From: Ilumatobacteraceae bacterium
Lineage (GTDB): Bacteria; Actinomycetota; Acidimicrobiia; Acidimicrobiales; Ilumatobacteraceae
Assembly (NCBI GenBank): GCA_033344875.1
Contig: JAWPMO010000001.1
Location: 955,595-1,019,594 of the forward strand
Length of the DNA stretch: 64,000 bases
Direction of reading: 5' to 3'
Made by a program: the position numbers and the translations under genes. This document shows positions 1 to 8,578 of the stretch, piece by piece (position 1 is the stretch's first letter; each line of letters opens with the position of its first letter). Below the pieces are notes generated by a model. It did not search any database and was not told where the DNA came from. It was given only the letters and a program-made list of their open reading frames with translations.

Positions 1-422
1 CGGTGTCCGACGTGGTCGCGGCGCTCGCGATCGGGGCTGCCGGCTACGGACTGTCGATCACGCTGTGGGTCAAGGGAGCCCGCGACCTGGGAGCAGCTCG
101 GGGCCAGGTCATCTTCGCGACCGCGCCGTTCATCGGCGCGACGATCGCCTGGACGTTGCTGGGAGAGGATGCGACCGCACTGCAGGTGGCCGCCGCGGTC
201 GCCGCAGGTGTCGGCGTCGCGGTCTCGCTGCGATCGGCGCACGTGCATTCGCATCAGCACCACGAGCTCGTCCACGATCACGAACACACGCACGACGACG
301 ACCACCACGACCACGACCACGTCGATGGGTTCGCGGGCCGTCACACACACGTTCACGAACACCGCCCGCTGGTCCACGCACACCCACACGTGCCCGACCT
401 GCACCACCGCCACGACCACTGA
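1..422 (+). CDS. EamA/DMT-type transporter, C-terminal part, with His-rich tail (5' end outside window)
   Basis: The reading frame is open from the window edge, so this is only the end of the gene. About three hydrophobic helices are visible (roughly residues 5-22, 35-53 and 58-75). The stretch GQVIFATAPFIGATIAWTLLG is what the last helices of EamA/DMT-superfamily permeases look like. After the last helix comes a soluble tail of about 60 residues with 24 histidines plus many Asp, in HDH/HTH runs. Such tails usually bind Zn, Ni or Co ions. Substrate is unknown. The family call is from pattern only, since the upstream half is missing. Confidence 0.65.
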   Translation, partial: VSDVVAALAIGAAGYGLSITLWVKGARDLGAARGQVIFATAPFIGATIAWTLLGEDATALQVAAAVAAGVGVAVSLRSAHVHSHQHHELVHDHEHTHDDDHHDHDHVDGFAGRHTHVHEHRPLVHAHPHVPDLHHRHDH

Positions 423-545
423 GCGCTACCACCGGCCCTGAACCGGCCCTCGAGCCGCGCCGCGTCCGTGGACGGACCGGGCCCTGGGCCGACGCCGAAC
501 CCGTACGAGCGACGATCACCCGCGAACCAAATCCGCATCGCGGGG

Positions 546-574
546 TTGACGATCGAACATACGTTCGATCGCAT
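546..574 (+). promoter_or_regulatory. Promoter of the HNH nuclease gene
   Basis: TTGACG (546-551) and TCGCAT (569-574) are separated by 17 nt. The -10 is imperfect (C instead of A at position 2), but it ends 6 nt before the ATG at 581, matching the leaderless spacing seen across the window. The LexA box lies inside the spacer, where a bound repressor would block RNA polymerase. Confidence 0.55.
554..567 (+). promoter_or_regulatory. LexA (SOS) box, perfect CGAAC-N4-GTTCG
   Basis: CGAACATACGTTCG, extended to an 8-bp-arm palindrome GATCGAAC/GTTCGATC at 551-570. It matches the Bacillus/actinobacterial LexA consensus with no mismatch and lies between the likely -35 and -10 of the DUF222-HNH gene. 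Mycobacterial 13E12-type genes of this family are known to include LexA-regulated members, so the placement makes biological sense. Confidence 0.8.
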
Positions 575-580
575 GGCTTC

Positions 581-1906
581 ATGGTCGCCATCCCGACTCC
601 CGCACAGGCGCTGAGTGCCCTGCTGCCCGGGGATGTCGGCGACCTCGATGCGTCAGGTGCTGCGGCAGCGTTGGGCACCGTCAAGTCGGTCCGCGGCTTC
701 CTCGACGCCTACGAGGCCAACGTGACCAGCCACATCCGTTCGCTCCACGCCCACGGCGAGTCGGCGCCCGCTGCCGACCTCCACACCCGCAATGGCGGCA
801 TTTCGTCCAGAGAAGCGAGGGCCAAGGAGCGTCGGGCCGACGCGTTGGAGCAGGCACCGTCACTCGCCGACAAACTCGCCGACGGCGAGGTTACGGCCGC
901 ACACGCCGACGCGCTGGCGAACGCCACCAGCCGTCTCGACGACGACACACGGCGGGAGCTGTACGACCACGAAACCGACCTGGCGTCCGACGCAACGCGC
1001 ATGACGCCCGACGAGTTCGGCAAGAGCGTGCGAGACCTCATCCGCCAACTCGAGCGCGATCAGGGCGTCGAGCGCGACCGTCAGCAGCGGAACGAGACCC
1101 GACTGACGAAGACGATCGACCGAGAGGGCATGTACGTCCTCAATGCACGGCTCCATCCCGAGCTGGGGCACGCGGTGTTCAACATGCTCGACGCCGAGAC
1201 CGCCAAGCTCGTCAAGGCCGGCGGCGACCGCTCGGTCGATCGAGCCGCCATCGCAGCCGAGGCACTCGGCAACCTCGTCACCGGCGGGCATCAAGCAGTA
1301 CGTCCGCACCGCAGCGAAGTCCGCGTCCACGTCGACGCGACCAGCCTGATCGACGGCCCGCACGCCGACACGGTGTGCGAGTTCGACGACGGCACACCGG
1401 TTCCGCTTCCGTCCGTCCGCCGGATGCTGTGCAACGGCGTCGTCGTGCCGATCGTCATCGACACCAACGGGGTGGTCCTCGACGTCGGCCGCGACCAGCG
1501 GCTGGCCAACCGAGACCAGCGTCGTGCCCTTCGAGCGATGTACGCCACCTGCGCCTTCCACGGCTGCGACGTGGCCTTCAACCGCTGCGAGATCCACCAC
1601 CTCCACCCGTGGGAGCTCGGCGGGTCGACCGATCTCGACCAACTCCTCCCCCTCTGCGTGAGACACCACCACGTGATTCACGAACCGGGATGGGCGCTCC
1701 ACCTGTCGCCCGAACGAACGCTGACCATCGAACGGATGGGCGAGGTGTACGCGACCGTTCCCCTCGAATCCGAGCGACGCCGACGATCGGTCGAGCCCGA
1801 GCCTCCGCCCGGTCGCCGTGCCGACCGGTCAGCCGGACAACCGGCCGAACAGCCACCCGATCCACCATCGGGTGTGCCACACCGGCAGCTGCCCCTGAGC
1901 GCCTGA
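581..1906 (+). CDS. DUF222 / HNH endonuclease domain protein (13E12-repeat type)
   Basis: Predicted 441-aa protein. The N-terminal two thirds is a helical, Arg/Asp/Glu-rich DUF222-type region (EARAKERRADALE, HADALANATSRL). Near residues 320-372 lies an HNH nuclease module with CAFHGCD, the catalytic-type EIHHLHPW, GGSTDLDQLLPLC and RHHHVIHEPGW. The C-terminus is a disordered Pro/Arg tail. Many actinobacteria carry several copies of this family; their cellular role is unsettled, but metal-dependent DNA cleavage is expected. The ATG at 581 was chosen because DUF222 sequence starts there and a promoter with an SOS box precedes it; the frame stays open upstream but only as a shadow of the preceding gene. 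DNA-damage induction is likely. Confidence 0.88.
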   Translation: MVAIPTPAQALSALLPGDVGDLDASGAAAALGTVKSVRGFLDAYEANVTSHIRSLHAHGESAPAADLHTRNGGISSREARAKERRADALEQAPSLADKLADGEVTAAHADALANATSRLDDDTRRELYDHETDLASDATRMTPDEFGKSVRDLIRQLERDQGVERDRQQRNETRLTKTIDREGMYVLNARLHPELGHAVFNMLDAETAKLVKAGGDRSVDRAAIAAEALGNLVTGGHQAVRPHRSEVRVHVDATSLIDGPHADTVCEFDDGTPVPLPSVRRMLCNGVVVPIVIDTNGVVLDVGRDQRLANRDQRRALRAMYATCAFHGCDVAFNRCEIHHLHPWELGGSTDLDQLLPLCVRHHHVIHEPGWALHLSPERTLTIERMGEVYATVPLESERRRRSVEPEPPPGRRADRSAGQPAEQPPDPPSGVPHRQLPLSA

Positions 1907-1907
1907 G

Positions 1908-1923
1908 CCCCGACCCGGTCGGG
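1908..1923 (+). terminator. Possible terminator hairpin after the HNH gene
   Basis: CCCGAC and GTCGGG form a 6-bp GC stem around a CCG loop 2 nt after the HNH stop codon. There is no U-tract, so it could equally be an mRNA-stabilising hairpin. The remaining non-coding stretch to 2156 shows nothing else recognisable. Confidence 0.35.
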
Positions 1924-2174
1924 CGTTCGTGCGCGCCCCCGGGCCGGTCGGCCCCGGCCACCTCGCTCGCAGGCTCCCCTCCCCCGAGCCCCGGTCACCC
2001 GACGACGCCGACCGGGAGCGACCCACACCAGCGCTGCCCCACCGCCGAAATCGGTACGACCGAGATTCCGAGTCGCGCTCCGCGATCGCTCGGGTTTGAG
2101 ATCACGACCGTCGGGTACGCGCGTGAATTCACACCCACGAACATCTACGAACATCCAGGAGGATGATCACCCAC

Positions 2175-2465
2175 ATGTTGACCCTGAGTCCCACCGCCGC
2201 GAACGCGCTGACCGAGACGAAGACCCGACAGAACATCCCGGACGACGCCAGCCTGCGCGTCGCATCCGCACCGGCCCCCGACGGCCAGCAGGGCGGTATC
2301 ACGCTCGGCTTCGTCGATGAGCCGATGGCCGGCGACCAGGTCGGCGAGGCACACGGCCTCACGATCTGCGTCGCACCGGAGATCGCCGACGACCTCGACG
2401 GCGCACAGATCGACCTGCAGCAGCAGGGCGCCGAAGCCCAGCTGGTCGTCGTCCCCGCCGGCTGA
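2175..2465 (+). CDS. HesB/IscA-fold protein without cysteines
   Basis: Predicted 96-aa protein beginning MLTLSPTAANAL. The N-terminal helix and the strand pattern (ASLRVASAP, GGITLGFVDEP, LTICVAPEIADDL) resemble the HesB/IscA (A-type Fe-S carrier) fold. All three cysteines that bind Fe-S in true A-type carriers are missing, so it should not carry a cluster. Such 'HesB-like' small proteins are common in actinobacteria and have no assigned role. An AGGAGG at 2157-2162 lies 12 nt before ATG 2175; an in-frame ATG at 2163 abuts the AGGAGG and is too close to use it. Converges with the PLP decarboxylase gene. Confidence 0.7.
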   Translation: MLTLSPTAANALTETKTRQNIPDDASLRVASAPAPDGQQGGITLGFVDEPMAGDQVGEAHGLTICVAPEIADDLDGAQIDLQQQGAEAQLVVVPAG

Positions 2466-2487
2466 CACCCGTCGAACGGCGTTTCGG

Positions 2488-3741
2488 CTACTCCACGGTC
2501 GAATACGAGGTGCTGCGGTCGGTCGCCGATCGGCCCAGCACCTCGGCCGCGCACTCGGCGAGGTCGGTCAGGTACTGATCGATGACGCCGGTGTTCGAGT
2601 TGCTCACCGTCGAGTGCAGCGAGTCAGGCGGCCCTTGGCGATCGTGGTGCCAGCCGCGAGCGAGCAGCGCGTCACCGAGTGCGAACACGTCGATCGGCTC
2701 GGCCGCGGCCGGATCGCTCGCCATCGCGATCAGATGCAAGCCACCGTCACCGAGCACACGGATCCCGTCGATCGCGTCGATCCCCGATCGCATCCGATCG
2801 GCGTTCTCGAGCGTCTGGCGGGTCAGATCGACGTAACCGTCCACCCCGAGGTGCTGCATCACCGCCCAGCCGGCCGCCATCGGCAAGCCCGACCTGGTGC
2901 CCTGGAGGTTCGGCGAGCCGTAGAACCCGCCGAGCCACTGGTCGAACATCCACGTCTGGTAGCGACGCAGCTCCTTCGTCCGGTGCAGCACCACCGAGAT
3001 CCCCTTCGGCGCATAGCCGAGCTTGTGCACGTCGGTCGAGATCGAGTGCACGCCGTCGACCCGGAAGTCCCACGGCGGGATCTCCCGCCCGAGCATCTCG
3101 GCGAACGGGAGCACGAAGCCGCCCATGCAGGCATCGACATGACAGTTCGCCCCGACCGACGCCGCCAGCTCCGCGATCGCCGGGATCGGGTCGACCACCC
3201 CCTGCGGGTACTGCGGCGCCGAGCCGACCACGAGCACCGTGTTCTCGTTGACCGCATCGGCCATCGCATCCACGTCGACGGTCCAGTCGTCGAGGACGGG
3301 CGTGGTGTGGATCGGCATGTCGAACATGTGCGCCGACTTGTGGAATGCCGCATGCGCCGACTCGGCGACCACGATCTCGCCCGACCGGATGCCGCGCTCG
3401 GCCCGGCCGCGTTCACGGGCGGCGAGCACCGCACACTGGATCGACTCGGTCCCCCCGCTGGTGAGGAAGCCGGCCGCTGTGTCGGGTCCGTGGAGCAACC
3501 CGGCGGTCCACCTCACCACCTCCGACTGGATCTGGCCCAGTGACGGGAACGCCTTCGTGTTGAGCGCGTTCTCGTGCAGGTAGAGCATCGCCGCCCGCTC
3601 AGCGACCTCGTGCACCGACGGGCCACCGTCGTAGACCAGGCTAAACGCCTTGCCCTCCCGCCAACGGACGTCGCCGCCCCGCTTCTGTTCGAGATCGGCG
3701 ATGACCTCGTCGACGCCCCTACCCTGCTGCGGAAGATCCAT
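2488..3741 (-). CDS. PLP-dependent group II decarboxylase / sphingosine-1-phosphate lyase-like enzyme
   Basis: Predicted 417-aa fold-type I PLP enzyme. The cofactor lysine is in DVHKLGYAPKG near residue 240, preceded by HVDACMGG (Asp contacts the pyridine nitrogen). Earlier motifs LTSGGTESI and SAHAAFHKSA place phosphate binding and ring stacking. The set matches the glutamate decarboxylase / S1P lyase-like branch usually annotated as 'aspartate aminotransferase family protein'. Substrate cannot be read from sequence. Start ATG at 3741 fits the family N-terminus. It lies 23 bp downstream of the K+ channel gene on the same strand. Confidence 0.82.
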   Translation of the reverse strand: MDLPQQGRGVDEVIADLEQKRGGDVRWREGKAFSLVYDGGPSVHEVAERAAMLYLHENALNTKAFPSLGQIQSEVVRWTAGLLHGPDTAAGFLTSGGTESIQCAVLAARERGRAERGIRSGEIVVAESAHAAFHKSAHMFDMPIHTTPVLDDWTVDVDAMADAVNENTVLVVGSAPQYPQGVVDPIPAIAELAASVGANCHVDACMGGFVLPFAEMLGREIPPWDFRVDGVHSISTDVHKLGYAPKGISVVLHRTKELRRYQTWMFDQWLGGFYGSPNLQGTRSGLPMAAGWAVMQHLGVDGYVDLTRQTLENADRMRSGIDAIDGIRVLGDGGLHLIAMASDPAAAEPIDVFALGDALLARGWHHDRQGPPDSLHSTVSNSNTGVIDQYLTDLAECAAEVLGRSATDRSTSYSTVE

Positions 3742-3764
3742 CCGGCCATTGTTCCATGGCGGTC

Positions 3765-4499
3765 TCAGTCGTCGGCGACCAGGAAGCTCGCCACCCGAGC
3801 GGTGATGATCGCGAACGTCGAGATCCCGACCACCATGGTCACGAGCGCCACTCCCCGACCGGCCATCGTCACCGGGGCGATGTCGCCGTAGCCGACGGTC
3901 GTGATCGTTGCCGCCGACCACCAGAGCGCATCACCGAAGCCGGCCACCGACCGTCCGACACCGACGTCCTCGGCGATCGTGAACGCCGCCGCCGAGGTGA
4001 ACCACGTCATCAGCGACACTCCGACGGCGAACCGCACGGCATTGTGTCGCACGATCCGTCTCCCCTCCCGCGCCGCGATCCCACCGATCACGATCACGCG
4101 CACGAGCGCGATGATCGCCCGCAACGGCCGCAGACCGCGCAGAGCCCGCGTCGTCCCGAACGCGGCGAGGTCGGGAGCCACCGCCGCCGCCGATCCGAAC
4201 ACGATCAGCAGATTCAGCCACTCGCCGCGCACGTATCCCCATCGGTCGTCGGTGAGGAACAGCCCGATCACGTAGTCGACGGCGAAGGCGACCAGCACGA
4301 TGATGTTGACGATGTCGATGAACATCTGATCGCCGCTGGGCAGATCGGCCTTCTCGACCTCGAGCAGGAGCACGGGGATCGACCCGAGTGCCAGCACCAG
4401 CAGGACGGGGTCGGCCAGCCGCTTCCATCGCTGGAGGGCCGGCGTCAGGTACGACGCAGCGGTGTCGTCAGCTCGTGGGGAACCCGGCGGCAAGCGCAT
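3765..4499 (-). CDS. Voltage-gated-type potassium channel subunit
   Basis: Predicted 244-aa membrane protein with six helices in the S1-S6 arrangement. A selectivity filter TTVGYGD lies near residues 200-207, after the pore helix LWWSAATI. The S4-like helix ALRGLRPLRAIIALVRVIVI carries spaced arginines, so it may sense voltage. No RCK or cyclic-nucleotide domain follows the last helix. It would conduct K+ across the cytoplasmic membrane as a tetramer. The 5' end overlaps the upstream hydrolase gene by 32 bp; an internal start is possible because the first ~25 residues are not membrane sequence. Confidence 0.85.
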   Translation of the reverse strand: MRLPPGSPRADDTAASYLTPALQRWKRLADPVLLVLALGSIPVLLLEVEKADLPSGDQMFIDIVNIIVLVAFAVDYVIGLFLTDDRWGYVRGEWLNLLIVFGSAAAVAPDLAAFGTTRALRGLRPLRAIIALVRVIVIGGIAAREGRRIVRHNAVRFAVGVSLMTWFTSAAAFTIAEDVGVGRSVAGFGDALWWSAATITTVGYGDIAPVTMAGRGVALVTMVVGISTFAIITARVASFLVADD

Positions 4500-5754
4500 G
4501 CTGCATGATGCTTCGCAGCTGGCCGGTGTTGCTGGGATACTCCCCCGACACGGTGATCGCCCACGTCAGGCCACCGGGCTGCACCAGCACCATCGCGTGC
4601 GTGTTCTGCAGGGTGCCGGTGTGGCCCCAGGCGTCACCGTCGTAGTTGATGACGCCGAGGCCGTAGCCACCCGGCGGCGTGTCGGCGGGGACGCGGTACC
4701 GCAGGACCGACAGCAGGTCGGGCGACAGCGCCTTCCAGCCCGGCGTGCTCGGGTCGACCGAGTTGAAGATCGTCACCAGGTCGCTCGGCGTGGCGTTCCA
4801 CGCACCGGCGGCACCGAGCGCCTCCATGAAGTTGCGGTTGGGCGACGGGTGGTGCGACACCTCGTCGGGGCCGAGTTCGTACGTGGCGGTCAACCGCATG
4901 CCGCTCAGACCCAGCGGGGTCAGGAGCTGCTCGGTGACGACCCGCTCGTAGGTCTTGCCCGTCACGGCCTCGATCAGCAGACCGAGCACGCAGTAGCTCA
5001 TGTTGGAGTACCGGAAGCCGGAGCCGCTCGACACCGAGCGCGACAGGCCGATGCTCGCGGCCTCGGTGCACGACGCCGCCCCGTTGGAGAAGAAGGTGCC
5101 CTCGTGCTGCGGGAACCCCGCCGTGTGGCTGAGCAACTCGCGTACGGTGATCGAGGCGACATCAGGGTCGACGGTCGTCAATCCGAGGTGCCCGACGAGC
5201 AGATCGCCGACGGGCTCGTCCAGCGTGAGCGCACCGGCTTCGACGAGGCGCAGCGTCGTGATCGCCGTGATCGACTTGGAGATGCTCGCCACCCGGAAGC
5301 GGTCGCTCGTGTCGACCGGCTCGCCGGCGCCGGCGACGCGTTCACCGAAGGCGGCCGCATGGACGAGTTGACCGTCGATCATCACGGCAACGGAGGCCGA
5401 TACGTCGGCCGGGATCAGGCGGTCGGCGAGCACCTCGTCGAAGTGCGCCCATCCGCTGACGTTGGGCGCCGCCACGCCGGCGTCGTCGACGAGGGTCATC
5501 CGCTCGAGCGCCACGCCGTCGGCGTCGGGTTCGATCGCCGACAGCAGGACGTCGGCATCGGGGTCGGAGCCGGCTCCGTCGGGCGTCCCGTCGATGTCGT
5601 CGGGAGCGACCACGGTCGGCTCCGCTCGGCGCCCCTCGAAGAACTCGGGCGACGGCGGCGTCGTGAACTCGGCCTGACCACACGATGCGGCCAGCGACGC
5701 GCCGACGACGACCAGCGCGGCCGTACGGCCCACGTCCCAACGTCGCAACATCAC
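4468..5754 (-). CDS. Beta-lactamase-fold serine hydrolase, exported (probable lipoprotein)
   Basis: Predicted 428-aa protein of the class C beta-lactamase/DD-peptidase-like hydrolase family. The nucleophile motif SISK lies around residue 158, followed by YSN (in FRYSNMSYCVLG) and a third-box HTG (AWGHTGTLQN). The N-terminus has a basic start, a hydrophobic run and LAASC, a plausible lipobox, followed by a Pro/Asp-rich linker of about 80 residues. It should act outside the membrane on peptide, ester or lactam bonds. GTG (5754) and ATG (5751) are both possible starts. Confidence 0.82.
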   Translation of the reverse strand: MMLRRWDVGRTAALVVVGASLAASCGQAEFTTPPSPEFFEGRRAEPTVVAPDDIDGTPDGAGSDPDADVLLSAIEPDADGVALERMTLVDDAGVAAPNVSGWAHFDEVLADRLIPADVSASVAVMIDGQLVHAAAFGERVAGAGEPVDTSDRFRVASISKSITAITTLRLVEAGALTLDEPVGDLLVGHLGLTTVDPDVASITVRELLSHTAGFPQHEGTFFSNGAASCTEAASIGLSRSVSSGSGFRYSNMSYCVLGLLIEAVTGKTYERVVTEQLLTPLGLSGMRLTATYELGPDEVSHHPSPNRNFMEALGAAGAWNATPSDLVTIFNSVDPSTPGWKALSPDLLSVLRYRVPADTPPGGYGLGVINYDGDAWGHTGTLQNTHAMVLVQPGGLTWAITVSGEYPSNTGQLRSIMQHALAAGFPTS

Positions 5755-5810
5755 CTCACCATCATGTCAAGGTCGAGACACAATTGCACCCTCGGTGAGA
5801 GGACTGACAC

Positions 5811-6707
5811 CTACAGCGGCAGGGTCTGTACCGTGGTCAGGACCGGGGCGAACAGATCCCCGTGTCGTTCGACCCGTTCGAGCACATCATTCGCCCTGAA
5901 CTTGAGGTCGAGGTCACCCTCGGCGCAAGCGGCCACCTCGTCCCAGGTGACGGGCGTCGACACGGTCGGTTCCGGCCTCGCCCGCAGCGAATACGGTGCG
6001 ATGGTGGTCTTGTGGAACGCGTTCTGGCTCCAGTCGACGAAGATCTTGCCCGGCCGCTCCGCCTTGGCCATGACGGTCGTGACCCGCCCGGGCAGTTGGC
6101 GCTCGAGCACCTGCCCGACGGCGAGCGCGAAATCGGCGGCGCCATCGTGGGTGGCATCGGGCGAGTTCAGCGGGACGTACATCTGCAAGCCCTTCGAACC
6201 CGAGGTCTTGCACCAGCCGGCGAGTCCGACCGAGTCGAGCACCGCTCGGGCGGCGACGGCGATCTCGCAGCACTCACGGATCGCCGCCGGCGCACCGGGA
6301 TCGAAGTCGAACACCAGCGATCTCGGCACATCGAGGTCGTCGGCGAGCGCCATCGGCGCGTGCAGTTCGAGCGCCGCCATGTTGGCGGCCCACACGAGCG
6401 CCGCCGTCTCGTCGATCCGGCAGTACTCGATGCCCCCCTGCCGATCGCCGGGCCCGAGGGCGACGTCGACCCACGGGGGGCGATGGCCGGGGCAACGCTT
6501 CTCGAAGAAGCCGTTCGTGTCTGACCCGTCGGGGTAGCGACGGAACGTCAGTGCCCGGCCGGTGAGATGCGGGATCGCCACCGTGGCGACCTTGGCCATG
6601 TAGTCGATGACCTGCGCCTTGGTGAACCCGCTCGGATAGAGCACCTTGTCGAGGTTGATCAGCGAAAGCCGGCGCCCGTCGATCTCGACCTCGACCGAGG
6701 AGGTCAC
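5811..6707 (-). CDS. LigD-type polymerase domain protein (NHEJ primase-polymerase)
   Basis: Predicted 298-aa stand-alone LigD polymerase (archaeo-eukaryotic primase superfamily). Visible motifs: the acidic metal site VFDFDPG, TSGSKGLQMYVPL with the catalytic His position replaced by a Leu-Gln context typical of some LigD-Pol proteins, and KIFVDWSQNAFHKTTIAPYS. It would fill gaps or add nucleotides at double-strand break ends. No ligase or phosphoesterase domain is fused. Overlaps ku by 4 nt (ATGA), so the two are translated together. Confidence 0.9.
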   Translation of the reverse strand: MTSSVEVEIDGRRLSLINLDKVLYPSGFTKAQVIDYMAKVATVAIPHLTGRALTFRRYPDGSDTNGFFEKRCPGHRPPWVDVALGPGDRQGGIEYCRIDETAALVWAANMAALELHAPMALADDLDVPRSLVFDFDPGAPAAIRECCEIAVAARAVLDSVGLAGWCKTSGSKGLQMYVPLNSPDATHDGAADFALAVGQVLERQLPGRVTTVMAKAERPGKIFVDWSQNAFHKTTIAPYSLRARPEPTVSTPVTWDEVAACAEGDLDLKFRANDVLERVERHGDLFAPVLTTVQTLPL

Positions 6708-7654
6708 GCGCTCTTCTTGGCTGCCGACTTCTTCGCCGTGCTCTTCTTCGCCGTCGATTTCTCGGCCGTGGACTTCTTCGCCGGCTTCTTGGCGGCGGAT
6801 TTCTTGGCCGTGCTCTTCTTCGCGGCGGGCTTGGCGGCCGCCGCCTGCTTGGCACCGGACGGGTGCCTGCCGCGAGCCTCCTTGGCCTTCGCGACACTCG
6901 CCTCGAGCGCCGCCATCAGATCGATGACCTTGGGCTTCTCGGTCTCGGTTTCCGGCAACTCGAACGCCTGACCCGACGCCTTGATCTCGATCAGGTCGAG
7001 GACCTGCTCGCGGTACTCGTCGCGATACTTCGCCGGCTCGAACGCGGCCGTCAGCGAATCGACCAACGACTCAGCCATCGCGATCTCCTTCTTCGACACC
7101 TCGATGTCGTCGAGTTCGCTCAGCTCGTCGATCGTCGCCGGGTCGAGGACCTCGTCGGCGTAGGCGAGCGTCGACATGATCAGCCGCCCCTCCTCGGCCC
7201 GGATCGCCGCCGTGTACTGCTTGTTGCGCATCACGAACCGACCGATCGCCACCTTGTTGCTCTCCTCCATCGCACGGGCGAGCAGCACGTACGGCTTCGG
7301 GTTGGCGCCGGGCGCCACGTAGTAGGCGTTGTCGTAGAACACCGGATCGATCTCCTCGAGGTCGACGAACTCCTCGAGCTCGACCGTCTTGGTCGCCGCC
7401 GGAATGAAGGGTTCGAGCTCGTCGGGGTCGACGACGATGTAGCGATCCTTGGAGACCTCGTACCCCTTCACGATGTGATCGTCGGGGACTTCCTCACCGT
7501 CGAGCGCCGACACCTTGCGGTACTTGATGCGCGACATCGTGCGATCGTCGAGCTGGTTGAACGACACACTCTGACGGCGTACGGCGTGGAACAACTTGAC
7601 GGGGATCGCGACGAGCCCGAAGCTGATCGTGCCGGTCCAGACGGGGCGGGGCAT
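6704..7654 (-). CDS. ku: Non-homologous end-joining protein Ku
   Basis: Predicted 316-aa bacterial Ku, starting PRPVWTGTISFGLV. The Ku core, a beta-barrel that encircles DNA ends as a homodimer, covers residues 1-255 (KYRKVSALDGEEV, VDPDELEP, EEFVDLEEIDPVFYD, LYADEV-type segments). The last 50 residues are almost only Lys, Ala, Ser and Thr in AKKS repeats, like the flexible DNA-binding tails of mycobacterial Ku. First gene of a two-gene NHEJ operon with ligD-polymerase. Confidence 0.95.
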   Translation of the reverse strand: MPRPVWTGTISFGLVAIPVKLFHAVRRQSVSFNQLDDRTMSRIKYRKVSALDGEEVPDDHIVKGYEVSKDRYIVVDPDELEPFIPAATKTVELEEFVDLEEIDPVFYDNAYYVAPGANPKPYVLLARAMEESNKVAIGRFVMRNKQYTAAIRAEEGRLIMSTLAYADEVLDPATIDELSELDDIEVSKKEIAMAESLVDSLTAAFEPAKYRDEYREQVLDLIEIKASGQAFELPETETEKPKVIDLMAALEASVAKAKEARGRHPSGAKQAAAAKPAAKKSTAKKSAAKKPAKKSTAEKSTAKKSTAKKSAAKKSA

Positions 7655-7673
7655 GCCCCCATCATGCCCGAAC

Positions 7674-8543
7674 TCAGGTGTCGAGCACAGCGCGAGCGAC
7701 CAAGTCGGTACCGAACGCGGTCAGGATCGCCAGGTAGAGCAGACCGGTGGCCGCCATCACCGCCGAGTACTCGCGTTCGCGCAACGCGGCCTTGGTGACG
7801 AACACGAGCACGATCGTCGCGAGCGCACACGCACCCCAGAACCAGCCGAGCGTTCCGCCCCAGCCGTCGTCGACGGCACCCGACCACACACTGATCATCC
7901 CGGTCGGGAGCAGCATCACCGCGATCTCGGCCGGCCACATCCATCCGAGTGCCGAGACGATCTCGTTGAGCAACCGGCGCGGCAAGCCGGGCTGCACCAG
8001 ATACCAGTGGCCGAGCAGCATCGCGTTGGTGACCGCACCCAGGAACGCTGCGCCGACCAGCGTGCGGAGCAACCCGACGACCGTGTCGAACCCACCGTCG
8101 GGTGCTGCGTCGATGCCGGCAGCGATCAACCCGACCACCCCGACGAGCACCGGGACGAGGTCGAGGAACGGCGGGAACTCGGGACCGTCGCTCGTCTCGA
8201 CCCGATCGGCGCCACGGTCGATCCCGGTCATGGCAGCGACACGCTCGGAACGTCGGTCGTGTTCGAGCCGCTGGCCGCGCACGCCGGCCCGCCTCCGCAG
8301 GACCGACACCGCGAGCGCTCCGGTGCAGGCGGCGACGACGGCGATCGAGCTCGCCTCACGGACCGGCAGGGTGCCGTACCGGAACCCGGCGACGGCCGCG
8401 CCGAGCGCCAGGTGTCCGTAGGTCCCGCGGAGCAACCAGCCGTAACCGAGGCCGACCTCGCGCCGTCGGGTGGTGAACCAGCAGAACAACATCCCGCCGA
8501 CCGCCCATTGGAGCAGCACCGTGGCGGCGTCGAGGCGAATCAC
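7674..8543 (-). CDS. Conserved membrane protein of unknown function
   Basis: Predicted 289-aa protein with about eight hydrophobic segments, clustered in two groups separated by a charged loop (RRRAGVRGQRLEHDRRSER). Charged and aromatic residues recur at helix ends (LLGHWYLVQPGLPRRLLNE). I do not recognise the family. GTG 8543 was preferred because the next start upstream (8576) would leave only 2 bp to the divergent gene. The divergent lipoprotein gene starts 35 bp away. Confidence 0.6.
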   Translation of the reverse strand: MIRLDAATVLLQWAVGGMLFCWFTTRRREVGLGYGWLLRGTYGHLALGAAVAGFRYGTLPVREASSIAVVAACTGALAVSVLRRRAGVRGQRLEHDRRSERVAAMTGIDRGADRVETSDGPEFPPFLDLVPVLVGVVGLIAAGIDAAPDGGFDTVVGLLRTLVGAAFLGAVTNAMLLGHWYLVQPGLPRRLLNEIVSALGWMWPAEIAVMLLPTGMISVWSGAVDDGWGGTLGWFWGACALATIVLVFVTKAALREREYSAVMAATGLLYLAILTAFGTDLVARAVLDT

Positions 8544-8578
8544 GTGGCTGGAGGGTAACGCCCTAGGCTGATGCATCC

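Noticed and set aside
280-330. Repeated cac/gac units that look like a short tandem repeat or CRISPR-like tract
   Set aside because: They are codons for the His/Asp-rich tail of the transporter; no spacer structure.
6720-6850. Simple repeat at the ku 3' end
   Set aside because: Encodes the Lys/Ala tail of Ku; expected for this family.
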